NCBI RefSeq assembly: GCF_017591425.1
Contig: NW_024466599.1
Location: 24,218,001 to 24,282,000, forward strand
Direction: 5' to 3'
DNA from: Ochotona curzoniae
Taxonomy: Eukaryota; Chordata; Mammalia; Lagomorpha; Ochotonidae
Length of the DNA: 64,000 nucleotides
The notes under the pieces were generated by a model. The model worked only from the letters and a program-made list of their open reading frames with translations, ran no database searches and had not been told where the DNA came from. The position numbers and the translations under genes are program-made. Below, piece after piece: positions 45,851-56,854 of the stretch; positions within the stretch are counted from its first letter, which is position 1; each line of letters starts with the position of its first letter.

Positions 45851-47751
45851 TAAAATGAAATGAACATGTTCTGATTCAATTTTATAAGTAACACTTATTT
45901 TATTTAAAATTAAAATTAATTTTGCTGGGCCTCCCTAAACTTTTAAGATGGTAGATTTATATTTTAGAGTATATAAATCTTAAGAAGTTAGTTTCAGTTT
46001 TAGAGTTTTGAACAAAAAGCCATGCAGTATACAGAAACAATCAAGGTGCTTGAATCAGTTGTCTTAGACTTGATTCAAGCTACCCAAACTCCCTATGAAA
46101 CAGTCATACCAGCAATTTAATTTGCACACTTCGTAACAGAATCAAAATATGATGTTTTATCCCTTAGTAATAACTAATTGGCTATACTTGTATAATATCA
46201 GGACAAAGTCTTCAGTTATCTGGATGTGTAGATAAATCTAAGTAGATTCATTGTAAACAAATTTATTCAAGAACTACTTATGGTCAACTCTAGAAATCCT
46301 TATACAATTCTTAATATCAGTAGACTATATATAGTCCAGAGGTTAACTCAAGTACAGGCTCTGTAATTTCCATTCAGATAACCCATTGACGTTACCGTCC
46401 GTCTGCCTCCTTCTGGCATCCCTGACTATTTTCCAGTTATAAAATTTGCACAGCATCTCTTTTGAACAGTCTACACTGACAGCTTCTCAAGTAGTGTTTA
46501 TTCTGCCGTCCATGTTTTTTCTTTCGCTCATTTTACCTTCCCAACACACTGTCTTTCATATGCAGTGCCCATATTGTTTCTGCTTGCTTTTATTTACCCC
46601 TTCTTCTAATGTAATGGAGGCATAGCTTAACCAAAATTTTAATTATACTGCACAGCACAATAAAATTAATTTCTCAGAGACTTAAAATGGCTTTCCCTAA
46701 TGAAGTGGCTTTCAGGCTGCCTATAGGGGTAGCACCCTTGTAATGGTCCCATATGGACTCCTGCCATGTGCTCACTATGCTGGATGCTGGCTATTGTTTG
46801 GTATTTCCTGGGGCTCAGGTGACATACTCTTGGAGGTATCCCAAGTAGTTTTGCTCTATTAGATAGCTTCTCCTTTGTTTATTTTTTCATCTTGTATGTG
46901 TCTACACTGGCTCCACTATCAGATAGTAATCTAAAATAAACATTTTTGCTGTAAATTTAATAAATAAAGATACAACATTATAAGGAAAGCTTATCTTTCA
47001 TCCACTATGATGATGGACTCAAGTTAGCAAGCCTCTTTCTTATTCTCTGAGGGAAAAAAAACATATTCCCTGCAAGTCCCAAAGCCTCATGCAACTTAAA
47101 TTTTCTGTGACCTTAACCAACAGTTTTTCATGCTTGTTTTCAGGGTTGTCAGAATCTGTTTCTCATAGAGACCCAACACAAATAGTCAGTCTTAATCTTG
47201 ATATGTGTCATGGTTGATTTCACTAGATTTCCTGATAGGCTTAAAGAATGCTACATGCCAGCTTATAGGCAGACAGACGTAATGAATATGGAAACATAAA
47301 GTGATTAGGTCATTATTTATTCTTCACTGGAGAGGAAAGACACCTGATTGAAAAAAATCAGGAAGATGCAAAATGTTCCATATCAAAGCCAAAATTACAA
47401 ATGATATTTCAAAAGAACTGAGTGTCCTCCATCGAACCTGTAAATTCCTTCATTGCCTGTTGTCAACATTTATAATTTAAAATCTTCACTTCTTTTTTTT
47501 TCCCAGATTAAACTTCGTTTTCTAATATGGCAATCAATTTTTTGCATCCCTTTGTTTACAGTACTTACCTCATAAACATGAACAGTTAAAACTGCTTAGA
47601 GAAAACTCGAATCCTGGGGTAACTGGTGTTCACTTGAGTTTGTGGTCATGATCCTTAGAAGGAGATCACATTGTCCAGCGACGTTGCCACAATACCTTGT
47701 TTTTGGCTTATCCTTCTATCCATTTAATACTTTACTTATCATTCCATTCAT
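45851..47751. other. unassigned AT-rich DNA
   Basis: Nothing supportable; 46380-46900 is slightly more balanced in composition. Confidence 0.45.
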
Positions 47752-47766
47752 TTACCTTCACTTCTA
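47752..47766. repeat. perfect 15-bp target-site duplication, left copy
   Basis: ttaccttcacttcta, identical to 48571-48585. It is followed directly by a T-rich stretch (ttttttttattttg). Confidence 0.9.
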
Positions 47767-47811
47767 TTTTTTTTATTTTGATTTTCTTCAGCGACATATT
47801 AGTCATTCAGT

Positions 47812-48044
47812 ACCTTGTTAACTTCATAGCATTGTTAATTTCTTTTTTCCTCCTATTGTTGATTTTGTTTTGTGGCTTTTCATTTAAGGGGATGTATGAT
47901 AACTGTGTGATGCAGACTATCATATCCAGTATCATGTTATTTAACATTATGGCATTGTAAATTGCTATTTTTCTTCCTGTTGTTGATTTTGTATTGTGGC
48001 TTTTCATTTAAAGTAACTGTGTAATGGAGACTGTCATATCCAGA
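47812..48044 (+). repeat. tandem duplication inside the L1-tail module
   Basis: Two units, 47812-47929 (118 bp) and 47930-48044 (115 bp), each run from ...ttaacttcatagcattg (or ttaacattatggcattg) to catatccag. The homologous copy at 58411 has only one. Confidence 0.8.
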
Positions 48045-48478
48045 GGTGAGGATACAATGCAATATGCATCTCTACTTCCAGACCAAAGATGGACTCCCAG
48101 TGAAACTGTCAACTATATCTTGACAATAGGACACTGGGCTGTCTGCCATCATCCATGCTCGCAATGATGGACATATAACTCTGTATGGGGAACTGTACTT
48201 TAGTAATTTTATAGGTGAACTCAGTGAGCAGGAGGGGAAATCCCACGGTCCATGGAACTGTATCATAAAAATCATAATGATAATAATAAAAAAGTAAAAT
48301 TTGTTTTTAAAAAAAGTAAATCTAATTGAGTAGAAAAGAAATCTAAACACTTCCAAAGAAGTAGCTATAACTAAGAACTCAGTGAACACAAAAGCTGGCA
48401 GGTTGAATCCCAAGCATCTAAACATCTGGCCAACTTGCCAAAGTGTGTTTATGGAGCATAAATAAAAAACAAATAGGG

Positions 48479-48570
48479 GAGCCTGGCACGACAGTGTAGT
48501 AGTTAAAGTCCTCGCCTTGCACTAGCTCTCTGCTTGCAGCCTGGGAAAGCGGTCGAGGAAGGTCCAAAGC
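48479..48570 (+). mobile_element. CSINE head fragment with internal deletion
   Basis: gggagcctggcacgacagtg, tagttaaagtcctcgccttg, then a jump to agctctctgcttgcagcctg and gggaaagcggtcgaggaa. The region between box A and ccagctccctg is missing, and there is no 3' half or tail. Confidence 0.8.
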
Positions 48571-48585
48571 TTACCTTCACTTCTA
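48571..48585. repeat. perfect 15-bp target-site duplication, right copy
   Basis: Identical to 47752-47766; abuts the truncated SINE head. Confidence 0.9.
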
Positions 48586-49599
48586 ACTGAAGACTTTGCT
48601 GTTTGTTTCATTGGGAGTATAGAAGCCACAAAAGGGAACCTCTTAATTCTTCCAAACTACCTTCTCTACCACTGCACAAATCAGGGTCAGGTATTTCTCT
48701 GCCAGCCTCCTTTTACAGTGGATGGACTCTTCCATTACCCACTTTTCTGACTCAAGAATCCTGCTCACACCCTCATTCCTTTCACCCAGGGCAGTGGCAG
48801 AGGACAGTCTTCAGATACCGTTCAGAGAGCTGCCTAGACATTTTTACTTCCCCAGATTATTTTTTTTTTGAACCTATTCCATCTAGCTACTTGTCCATGC
48901 CCAAAGCTGAAACTCCTATCACGTTCATTCATGGGTTTATCATTTATTGTTAAAGTTATTGTTCTGTTTTCATTTTTTCATCTCCTTGTTTAGATTTGTT
49001 CATCTATTTTGGACACAGGTTAAGCCACTTGAAACTTTTTCACTAGGCATTAGGACCTCATTTTCTCAGATCTTGCTACTTGTCCTTGGTCTCCTTTGCT
49101 TTATCATCCCCTTCCACCTGATTTATACATATATGTTGCAACGTTTTATTCATTGCAGTTAGAGGATCTCTATCAGGAGTGGTTGAGTAAAGCACAATTT
49201 GATTTCTTGTTGTCCAAATTATACTCTGAACTTCAAGATTTCTCCAACATGTGGTGACTCACCTGGACTCAAGCTTCAGTTGTCACAACTGATGTGTTGT
49301 CCCTTGCCTCCACACCTGTTTGCCCTCAGCATTTCCTTTTTAGCCTGTGACTCTACCATTGATCCTGACACTCATGACAGAATCCTCCAATCATCCTGCT
49401 GCCCACTTTTATCTCCTATCTCGTATTAACACTTTCCATATACAGCACTTGCAAAATATACAAGTCATTGCAAGTGTACCACCTTGAAATGCATCCAAAG
49501 TCAGAACATTTGTGCATTTTTGTACAAGGTATTGGGATTTCTTGACTAGACTTTGTACCAAGTTATACTCCTTCCTGTTTTTTGTTTTTCCAAACCGTT
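48586..49599. other. unassigned pyrimidine-rich DNA
   Basis: T/C-rich with several short plus-strand frames (up to 116 aa at 48603-48953) lacking motifs. Part may be more of the L2 that follows. Confidence 0.4.
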
Positions 49600-50075
49600 T
49601 TCTGATTATTCTCCACACAACAGTCTAAAATATAAAACATGGTCTTTGTCTTCGTGGCTAATAACTATCCAATGGCGTCTTGTCAACTCCTGAGGCAGCT
49701 TCATTTGGTAATTGATGCTCTATTCTCTGTTCTGAAATCTTCAGCATTAGTGGCTTTCTTTATATCTTCTGGATCATTATAAAGCATTTTTGTCCTAGGA
49801 CATTTGTATCTTATATGCACTGAATCATGAATACGGAAATGTTTGCTTTATTTTATCCATGGTTAAGTCTCAGATTTGCTTTTCAGCCTATGTAAAATAG
49901 CGCTCCTCATTGGGCTGTTCTCCTTTTGTCAGGGCTACTCCTCATTCTAGAGCATATATATTCATGGAGTTTTATCTTTCTTACCTTTATAACTACAGGA
50001 TCATAAAATGCCTATTAGGCAGGGCTGAGTTTTGTTTATCATTCTATCTCTAGCACATATAACAAGATGCAGGAC
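49600..50075 (+). mobile_element. L2 LINE 3' end, plus strand
   Basis: Ordered old L2 landmarks: tattctccacacaacagtct, aactatccaatggcgtctt, taggacatttgtatcttata, tgtaaaatagcgctcctcat and, at the end, ggcagggctgagttttgttt with ctatctctagcacatata. Highly diverged, as expected for L2. Confidence 0.6.
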
Positions 50076-50570
50076 TAAGGAGGATAAACACTCAGAGATA
50101 AGATTAAAGAGAGAGGGATGGGGATCCAGAGGATGTGGTGAGAGAGGATTGCTAACTGAGCTGCAACCTGCAGCTTTTATATCCCAGAAGAGCCTTGTCA
50201 GCATTAATGCTGATGTATCTTCTGGGCCATCAGGAGGCACCTGCAGAGCAGGAGGGTGGAGAAAGATAGGATGTGCCTCTGGGTACTCAAGGTCTTTGAA
50301 CTTGCTATCAACAAGAGAGAGAGAACTTTCATCTCCCAGCAGACTGACTTCATCCATAGCACTTGGCATGGCCTTGGGCTTGGTTTAGACAGCACAGATT
50401 TTATCACATGGCATTACCCTGGGGAAGTTTCCATTCCAAAACTCCTAGTTCATATCCTTCTCCTTCCATCTCAAGCTGCATAAATCTTTTTTCTGGTGGC
50501 CCCAGCCACTGACAATTTTTCATCAATAAACGTGCTAAATACCTTAGTGGATGACTCCATTGGTATAAAA
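50076..50570 (-). other. LTR-like or promoter-like block, minus strand
   Basis: Balanced GC. On the minus strand it reads gggatataaaagctgcaggt (TATA-like, near 50187), then a pyrimidine-rich leader (catccctctctctttaatct), with about 380 bp upstream, as in an LTR U3-R-U5. A 122-aa minus-strand frame (50001-50369) runs through the TATA box and into the L2, so it is unlikely to be real. Neither TG/CA ends nor duplications were found. Confidence 0.3.
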
Positions 50571-50857
50571 AGAACTGATGATTCATCCAAAAATGGGCAT
50601 GGTCTTATTAGAGTCACTGTAAGCTAACAAGATGAATTCTGTGCTTGTCAAATCAAATCTCCTTGGGAAGGGAAAGGATTGTTTTTCCTTGCGAAAATTA
50701 GTTTAAAGTCTATCCAGACTGAGGGAAAGGTGGAAGGGAGCAATTCTGAGAGAATCTGGGTATTGGAAAGGTCTAGAAAACAGGAGAGAGGACAGTGATT
50801 CCTCATCACTGACTTTGATTCCAAAGCAGCCTCCAGGCATCCTTGATATCTCCCCTT
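50571..50857. other. unassigned DNA
   Basis: Short spacer with nothing recognisable. Confidence 0.4.
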
Positions 50858-51007
50858 TAGCTTCTTCCTTTGTTTTTTAACGTATTTTTTTATTGCATTT
50901 CAACCTATGACATCCTTTCATAGGCTCCGAGGTTCCCCCGACCCCTCCCCATACCCTTCCCCCATGGTGGATTACTCCACCTTATTGCAGCAGTAGCTTC
51001 TTCTTTG
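50858..51007 (-). mobile_element. 121-bp severely 5'-truncated L1, antisense, with target duplications
   Basis: Insert at 50873-50993 bounded by tagcttcttcctttg (50858-50872) and tagcttcttctttg (50994-51007), one base different in length. On the minus strand it reads aaggtggagtaatccacc, a G-rich tract, gagcctatgaaaggatgtca and an A-rich tail. It matches the 3' terminus of the L1 at 32088 block by block, which identifies both as the same L1 3' end. Confidence 0.75.
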
Positions 51008-52039
51008 ACAGGGTTTCATGGAAGCAAGAAGGCAAGGATCATGCACTCTTGGACTTTCAATATATTTGACAAACTTTGAAAGGATTTATACCACTTTGCG
51101 AATACTTGTGATGTAAGAGCATGACTTTTATTCTTCATTCTATTTTTATAAAGTAAAAATGCGAGAATTAACATAGCATATCTCAAGATGAATTTTAAAC
51201 AGCAATTTTGGAATAAGACTTGTGTACTCACTAAAGCACTTAATGTGAGGATCGCTTATATTCTGTCTCTCTATATGAACTACTACACACATACCTCTAA
51301 GTAGGTAGCCACTGCCTCAAATATGAATCATTCCCTTAATTTCTCTATAGCCTGTGTAATTATGTATTCCTAAAAAATAGTAATTTTAGTCACTCTGAGT
51401 GAAAGAAATATACTGTTATTATCCTTCTGAAGTTTACAATTTTCACTCAAACTGGTATGAAGATGGGCTGCAGTTAGGCATTTTTATACATATATAATCT
51501 GTATGTTCGTGTTCCTGTTTATGACTCCTATCCTTCCTGGGAACTGGCTTTAGCTCTTATTTCATGATAAATCTCAAGGCTTGAGCCGCCAGATGTCAGT
51601 AATATTGAGCAAATATGTATTAAGGGTTTGTGTGCTTTCCTTGTTGCTTTCTGGTTGTTTCTAGAGTCAAAGGATTTTACTAATGTTTCTAGTTCAACAG
51701 TTCACATAAACTGCTTTAAAAACATGTCTGATGTATTATTTCTGATTTCCTTTCTCAGCTTATCCACCTCTAGAGTAGCTTAATCTGCCACATTACTTCT
51801 TTAATTGCAACATCACTCTGAGACTGAATGGTGTGAATCTTAGCGTTATGAGCTTATAAATCATGATAGATTTAAATGGATCCTTTTCAGAGTTAAACAA
51901 TGACTTGAGCTGGTTTAAGTGTTGAGGAGATTCCAGAAGTTGGAAATCTAGGTAATTTATTGTGGCAAAGGCCAGTAGGCTACTCTCCTATACCAGTAAT
52001 GATGCTAAACCGTCTCCATGCACATACTAAGAATAATAC
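51008..52039. other. unassigned AT-rich DNA
   Basis: No gene or repeat landmark. Confidence 0.45.
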
Positions 52040-52185
52040 TTGAATTCATTCCTTTAATGCTCCTAGAAACCTTCTGAAGTGTGTATAGCTTTTCTCATAT
52101 ATTCAGAGTATAAAATTGAAGTAAAAGACTTTAAGAAATATGCTTGAAGTCACACAGAGAATAAATAGAAAAGCTGTAAAATATA
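52040..52185 (+). mobile_element. MIR (or L2-tail) fragment, plus strand
   Basis: ttcctttaatgctcctagaa, accttctgaagtgtgtatag, attgaagtaaaagact and tgcttgaagtcacacagaga follow the MIR core order. Confidence 0.55.
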
Positions 52186-52201
52186 TACAAAGCCTGAAAG
52201 A

Positions 52202-52549
52202 GGGCCTGGCGTGTTGGCCTAATGGTTAAATCCTCATTTTACATGTACCAGTATGCCATATGGCTGCTGGTTCGTGTCCCAGCTGCCCCATTCCCATCCA
52301 GTGCCATGCCTATGGCCTGGGAAAGCAATAGAGGGTGGCCTAAAGCTTTGGGACCCTGTATCCGCACAGGAGACCTGGAAGAAGCTCCTGGCTCCTGGCT
52401 TCAAATCGACTCAGCTCTAGCCATTGCGGTTTCTTGGGGAGTGAATCGGTGGACGGAAGATCTTTCTCTCTGTCTCTCCTTCTCTGTAAATTCACCTTTC
52501 CAATAAGATAGATAGATAGATAGATAGATAGATATCCTTAAAAAAAAAC
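52202..52549 (+). mobile_element. CSINE, full length, plus strand, with GATA tail
   Basis: gggcctggcgtgttggccta head, tggttcgtgtcccagctgcc, gcctaaagctttgggaccct, ttggggagtgaatcggtgga, agatctttctctctgtctct, then (GATA)n in the tail. Likely duplications: agcctgaaag before and agtctgaaag after. Confidence 0.95.
52506..52534 (+). repeat. (GATA)7 microsatellite in a SINE tail
   Basis: About seven gata units between ccaata and tcctt. Confidence 0.95.
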
Positions 52550-53022
52550 ACAACAGTCTGAAAGGAAAAGCAGCTGAAACAGGTCTGTTTACAGAAATTA
52601 CACAGGAAGGGAAAGAAACTAAGAGATAAGATCCCGAAAGAGCAGCCCTTGCAAATTCCCAATGAAAAAAACAGATTATTTTTTCCTTTCCCAAATTAAT
52701 GTCTTAGGAATCTAATCAAATATGACCATATTCACTGTCATTATTGCCTTCTTTTAGGTTGAACAAAATCAGCCAGACTAGGAAACCTAAGAATCAAGTA
52801 CCCTATTGGAGATGTTGAATGACTTGTAACCCTCGGAAGAAACCCTCAGAGAGAGAGGATTGGATGAATGAATTAGATCCAGGTGAATGCAGGTTTGTCC
52901 ATCTGAACAATGATGAGAGTGTAATAAGTTTTAATAGGCCTGTATTAGGGAAAGTATTGGTGGAGTACATGAATAAAGATCTAAAAAAAATCATATAGAT
53001 AAAAAATAAAAAATAAACATTA
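52550..53022. other. unassigned DNA
   Basis: Nothing recognisable. Confidence 0.45.
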
Positions 53023-53333
53023 TGGACAGGGTGCAATAGCATAGTAGCTAAATCTTTGCCTTGCATGCTCTGTATTCCACCTGGGTACCAGTTCATGTCC
53101 CGGCAGTCCTGCTTCTCATCCAGCTCCCTGCTTGTAGCCTGGGAAAGCAGAAGATGTCCCAAAACCTTGTTGAGACCCTGCAACCATGTGAAAGATGCTG
53201 AAGAAGCTCCTGGCTTCAAAAAGGCCCAGCTCCAGCCAGTTGAGTCACTTGGGGAGTGAAGCAGCAGACAGAAGATCTTTCTGTCCCTCTTCCTCTCTGT
53301 ATCTCTGCCTTTCCAATAGAAATGAAATAAATG
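53023..53333 (+). mobile_element. CSINE, full length, plus strand
   Basis: tggacagggtgcaatagcat head, ccagttcatgtcccggcagt, tcatccagctccctgcttgt, gtcacttggggagtgaagca, gacagaagatctttctgtcc, ttccaatagaaatgaaataa tail. Moderately diverged. Confidence 0.9.
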
Positions 53334-53451
53334 TTAACGAACAAAAGGCATCAGAGGTTCAAAGGAGAAGAATCACCACTATATTAGAACCTTCACATTT
53401 GGCAATTAGGATCCAAGAATTGGATGCTAAGGCAGGAAAATAGGAACATGT

Positions 53452-53772
53452 GGTGCTGGTGCCGTAGTGCCATGAGCTAGTTTCCACCCTTTGGTGGTAG
53501 CTTCCCGTATGGGTGCCATTTCCTATCCTAGCTGCTATACTTCTGATCCAGCTCTTTGCTGTGACCTTTGAAGGCAAGACAGTGTCTTCAAAAGTGTCCA
53601 TGGGCTTGGCACCCTTCACCCCTATGGGAGACCTAGAGGACATTCTTGACTTTCTGGCTTTGGATTGGTTCAGCTCCAGCCTTTGCAGGCATCTGGGAAG
53701 TGAACTAGCAAATGGAGGAACTTCATTTTGTTCTCTCCTTTTGTCTGTCAATTTGCCTTTCAAATAAAAATA
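53452..53772 (+). mobile_element. old CSINE, plus strand
   Basis: ggtgctggtgccgtagtgcc head, tgatccagctctttgctgtg, cacccctatgggagacctag, tttgcaggcatctgggaag, gcctttcaaataaaaataa tail. The 164-aa minus-strand frame at 53359-53853 is a SINE artefact. Confidence 0.8.
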
Positions 53773-54889
53773 ATAGTTCTTTAAAATGAAGAACATGACA
53801 ACTAAGTTATTAAGATTGCAGTAAATTCTGACTTGACATAAAACTGAAAGCATAATTGACTAACACTTTTACTATCTCTGCCTTACAAAGGGGATTTTTC
53901 AGTTCTGGGGTAGAGGTTTAATATAAAAGTGGTGCTCTTATGGCCACACCAGCTACATATATTTAAAAAGAGCAAGGGACAAGGAGCCAGGTGAACCATT
54001 CGTCAGTTTAATATGTCATTAAAATCAGTCTTGGTTCTATGGCTTCTGTCATTTAACTTAACGAATACATCATTAAAAGGGTCACCTTTCAACAAGAAAG
54101 TGACACTTTATTGCCTTTTGCCCCACCTCCCTGCTCTGTGTTCTCACACTCATTCTTACAAATTTAGTGCTGACAGAAGGGGTGTGTGTAGTTTTTTTTT
54201 TTTTTTCACTTGTAGCAATGACCGTAGCTCAAAATCTTATGAAGAGTACTCAGCACCATGATTAAGCATTTTCACCATGTCAAACAAAATCATAGGAATG
54301 CTTAATTTAGAATAATCTTGCTAGGATGACAACAATTCTTCTGTCATTCCCCATGTCAAAGATTGAGAAACAAAGAGTGGCTTATAAGAAAGTTGTTTAC
54401 AGTAAATGCCATTTATGGCTTCTATTTTAATGAAGTTAAAGATTGTAAGATTATATGCAACATGTCTATACAATCACTGATGAGACAAATACAGGGAACA
54501 GGAAGTTGATGCTAGTAAATGCTCAATTTGGAAGGATATGTATGATGGAGGCTCAAGAGAAAGCGGAGACGTCGTTCACCTCATTGACCCGAGACTTTTC
54601 CAACTCAGCATTCCTTCTTCTTGCATGTGTATGCAGGTGCACAGGACTCGTACACCCAGCATCCACAAAAGGGTGGCAACATGTCAGTGCTGCAAAAGTT
54701 AACAATAACAAAGACCTCCTAGCTTCTCGTTTTGAACATAGCCCAACCATTAAGTGTCATGCGTTACTATAGGGTATTTTGGGAAAATAAAAAACCAACC
54801 CATCTTTGCAAAAACTACGGAAAATTCCTTGAACAAATGAATAGAAATGACCAGGAACAGCTAACTGGTACTTCTGGGGTGATTTAGGA
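53773..54889. other. unassigned DNA
   Basis: No repeat landmarks. A 105-aa plus-strand frame (54455-54772) has no recognised domain; the CpG-containing stretch gcggagacgtcgttcac (about 54560) is the only unusual local feature. Confidence 0.4.
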
Positions 54890-54904
54890 GTAAATGCTAT
54901 TTTT
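54890..54904. repeat. perfect 15-bp target-site duplication, left copy
   Basis: gtaaatgctattttt, repeated at 55233-55247. Confidence 0.95.
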
Positions 54905-55232
54905 TTTTAAAGATTTATTTTTATTATTTTTTCATTGGAAAGGCGGATATACAGAGAGGAGAGACAGAGAGGAAGATCTTCCGTCCGATGATTCACTCCC
55001 CAAGTGAGCGTAAAGGGCCGATACTATGCCAATCCGAAGCCAGGAGCCTCTTCCGGGTCTCCCACGCGGGTGCAGGGTCCCAAAGCTTTGGGCTGTCCTC
55101 GACTGCTTTCCCAGGCCACAGGCAGGGAGCTGGAAGGGAAGCAGGGCTGCCGGGATTAGAACCGGCGCCCATATGGGATCCCGGGCGTGCAAGGCGAGGA
55201 CCTTTAACCACTTGCGCCACCGCGCCGGGCCC
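54905..55232 (-). mobile_element. youngest-looking CSINE, full length, minus strand
   Basis: Best preserved copy, rich in CpG: aagatcttccgtccgatgat, tcttccgggtctcccacgcg, gggctgtcctcgactgcttt, gattagaaccggcgcccata, gggatcccgggcgtgcaagg, and a head ending in gccaccgcgccgggccc. Perfect 15-bp duplications. Retained CpGs imply little time for methylation-driven decay. Confidence 0.97.
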
Positions 55233-55247
55233 GTAAATGCTATTTTT
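55233..55247. repeat. perfect 15-bp target-site duplication, right copy
   Basis: Identical to 54890-54904. Confidence 0.95.
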
Positions 55248-56509
55248 AATGATTGGTTTCGTTTCTTGTAGTATAAAAGCTCCTGGTTGCATTTTTAAAG
55301 TAATCCTGATGGAAACTTTTGGAGGAAAAAGTAAGAGGAGATGATAGAAATGGAGACAAAACAATCAAAATAGGAAGTGGAGAGTCTCCAGCTGAGTCTC
55401 AGGACGGTTGTTGTTCCTTAAAGAGCATTTAACAAGCAGGGCAGTGTCTCTGCCAGGGTTGCTTTGTGGAAAAGCCTCTGCTGGAAAAACAGTTCACGTG
55501 AAAGCAGAATATTAACATTTCTCATTCAGTTTCTCGTTCTTTCTATATTTACCAATTATACTACAATCCAGGATTTATGCTCACAAACACACAGTTTCAT
55601 CATGACTTCCCTTTGTCACTGGCTCAATATTTTGTAAAAACAAAGTGCTTTTTTCCTCAGCATGTAAAAGCAACTTTTTCCCTCTCAATATTGTACTAGC
55701 TAGTATGACTCCACGTTTTGTAAAACATGAAAAAGACAAAAGTTAAAAAAAAATTAATGAAATGCACCCTGTGTCACACGTGGATGACTAATTCTTTCAT
55801 TTGCATAAGAAAAACAGTTATTAAATAGCTAACATTCAGCACATTTTTTGGTTCAGAAAAAGTGTTTACAACCTGTATTGCAACATTTCAGATTCTGCCA
55901 AACTAGCACCAGTTTAAAGGAAAATCAATGAATGTATCAGTTCCAAATGATACTTCCCCCAATGTTCACAAATGTAATTGGACATAGAGAAATGCAGTTT
56001 CCTGAATAACACAAAATTTACTGGAAGAATAACCTTTCTAAAAGTTATAGTTAAACGCAAAGTTAAATGCAAAGTTTTGCTCATACAGAACTGAAAAATT
56101 AGCAAGTATAAACAACAGAATCTAGTGGCATACAGAGAATAGAGAAATACAAGGAAGAGATTATAAAGGAGCTGAGAAGAAACATTTAAAGGATTATCTA
56201 AAAAAAGGAGTTTGAGAAAAGAGCAGACCTACTTTCACACAGAGCACTTCCACCTCAACCAGCATTGGTGAAGTAACCTATCTTAACCAAGTGTAACCAG
56301 AAAAGAACATTTATATATTCACAAATAAGTTTAGAATATAATGTTCTGCCTACACACTTGGAATTTGCTTATGTCTGGGAGGGTCAGAATGCAGAAATCT
56401 GTATGGAAAGTAAAAGGCTAAAATATTTGTGCTTCAGGCTGTTGATCATGACTTCTAATTAATTTTACTTTTATAGTTCATTTTAGAAAAAAATGGATGG
56501 AAACATTTA
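55248..56509. other. unassigned AT-rich DNA
   Basis: No recognisable gene or repeat. Confidence 0.45.
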
Positions 56510-56851
56510 TTGAGTCATTTTTTTATTTTTATTATTTTTTTATTGGAAAGGCGGATATACAGAGAGGAGAGACAGAGAGGAAGATTTTCCGTCCAATGAT
56601 TCACTCCCCAAGTGAGCGCAACGGCCGATACTATGCCCATCCGAAGCCAGGAGCCTCTTCCAGGTCTCCCACGCGGGTGCAGGGTCCCAGAGCTTTGGGC
56701 AGTCCTCTGCTGCTTTCCCAGGCCACAGGCAGGGAGCTGGAAGGGAAGCGGGGCCTCCAGGATAGAACTGGCGCCCATATGGGATCCCGGGCGTGCAAGG
56801 CGAGGACCTTAACCACTGCGCCACCGCGCCGGGCCCTGTTGAGTCATTTTT
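56510..56851 (-). mobile_element. young CSINE, minus strand, with target duplications
   Basis: Insert at about 56523-56838, between two copies of ttgagtcattttt (56510-56522 and 56839-56851). cacgcgggtgcagggtccc, gcgcccatatgggatcccgg, gcgtgcaaggcgaggacctt and gccaccgcgccgggccc are near-consensus. Close to the 54905 copy in subtype. Confidence 0.95.
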
Positions 56852-56854
56852 AAC

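Larger units (their letters stand above)
47767..48570 (-). mobile_element. composite retroposon: L1 tail plus spacer plus SINE head
   Basis: One 804-bp insertion bounded by perfect 15-bp duplications. Its left end is T-rich, so the inserted transcript ran on the minus strand and ended in an A-rich tail there. On the plus strand the contents are a chimeric L1-tail module (47781-48300, homologous to 58411-58838), a spacer (48301-48478), and the head of a CSINE (48479-48570) cut exactly at the duplication. The simplest reading is a retrocopy of an antisense transcript from a locus already holding these elements, 5'-truncated within the SINE. Confidence 0.65.

Noticed and set aside
52506..52534. 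CRISPR-like array
   Set aside because: Simple GATA repeats in a SINE tail, without spacers; the genome is mammalian.
53359..53853. 164-aa minus-strand reading frame
   Set aside because: It runs antisense through an old SINE and unrelated flanks; SINEs commonly hold chance frames.
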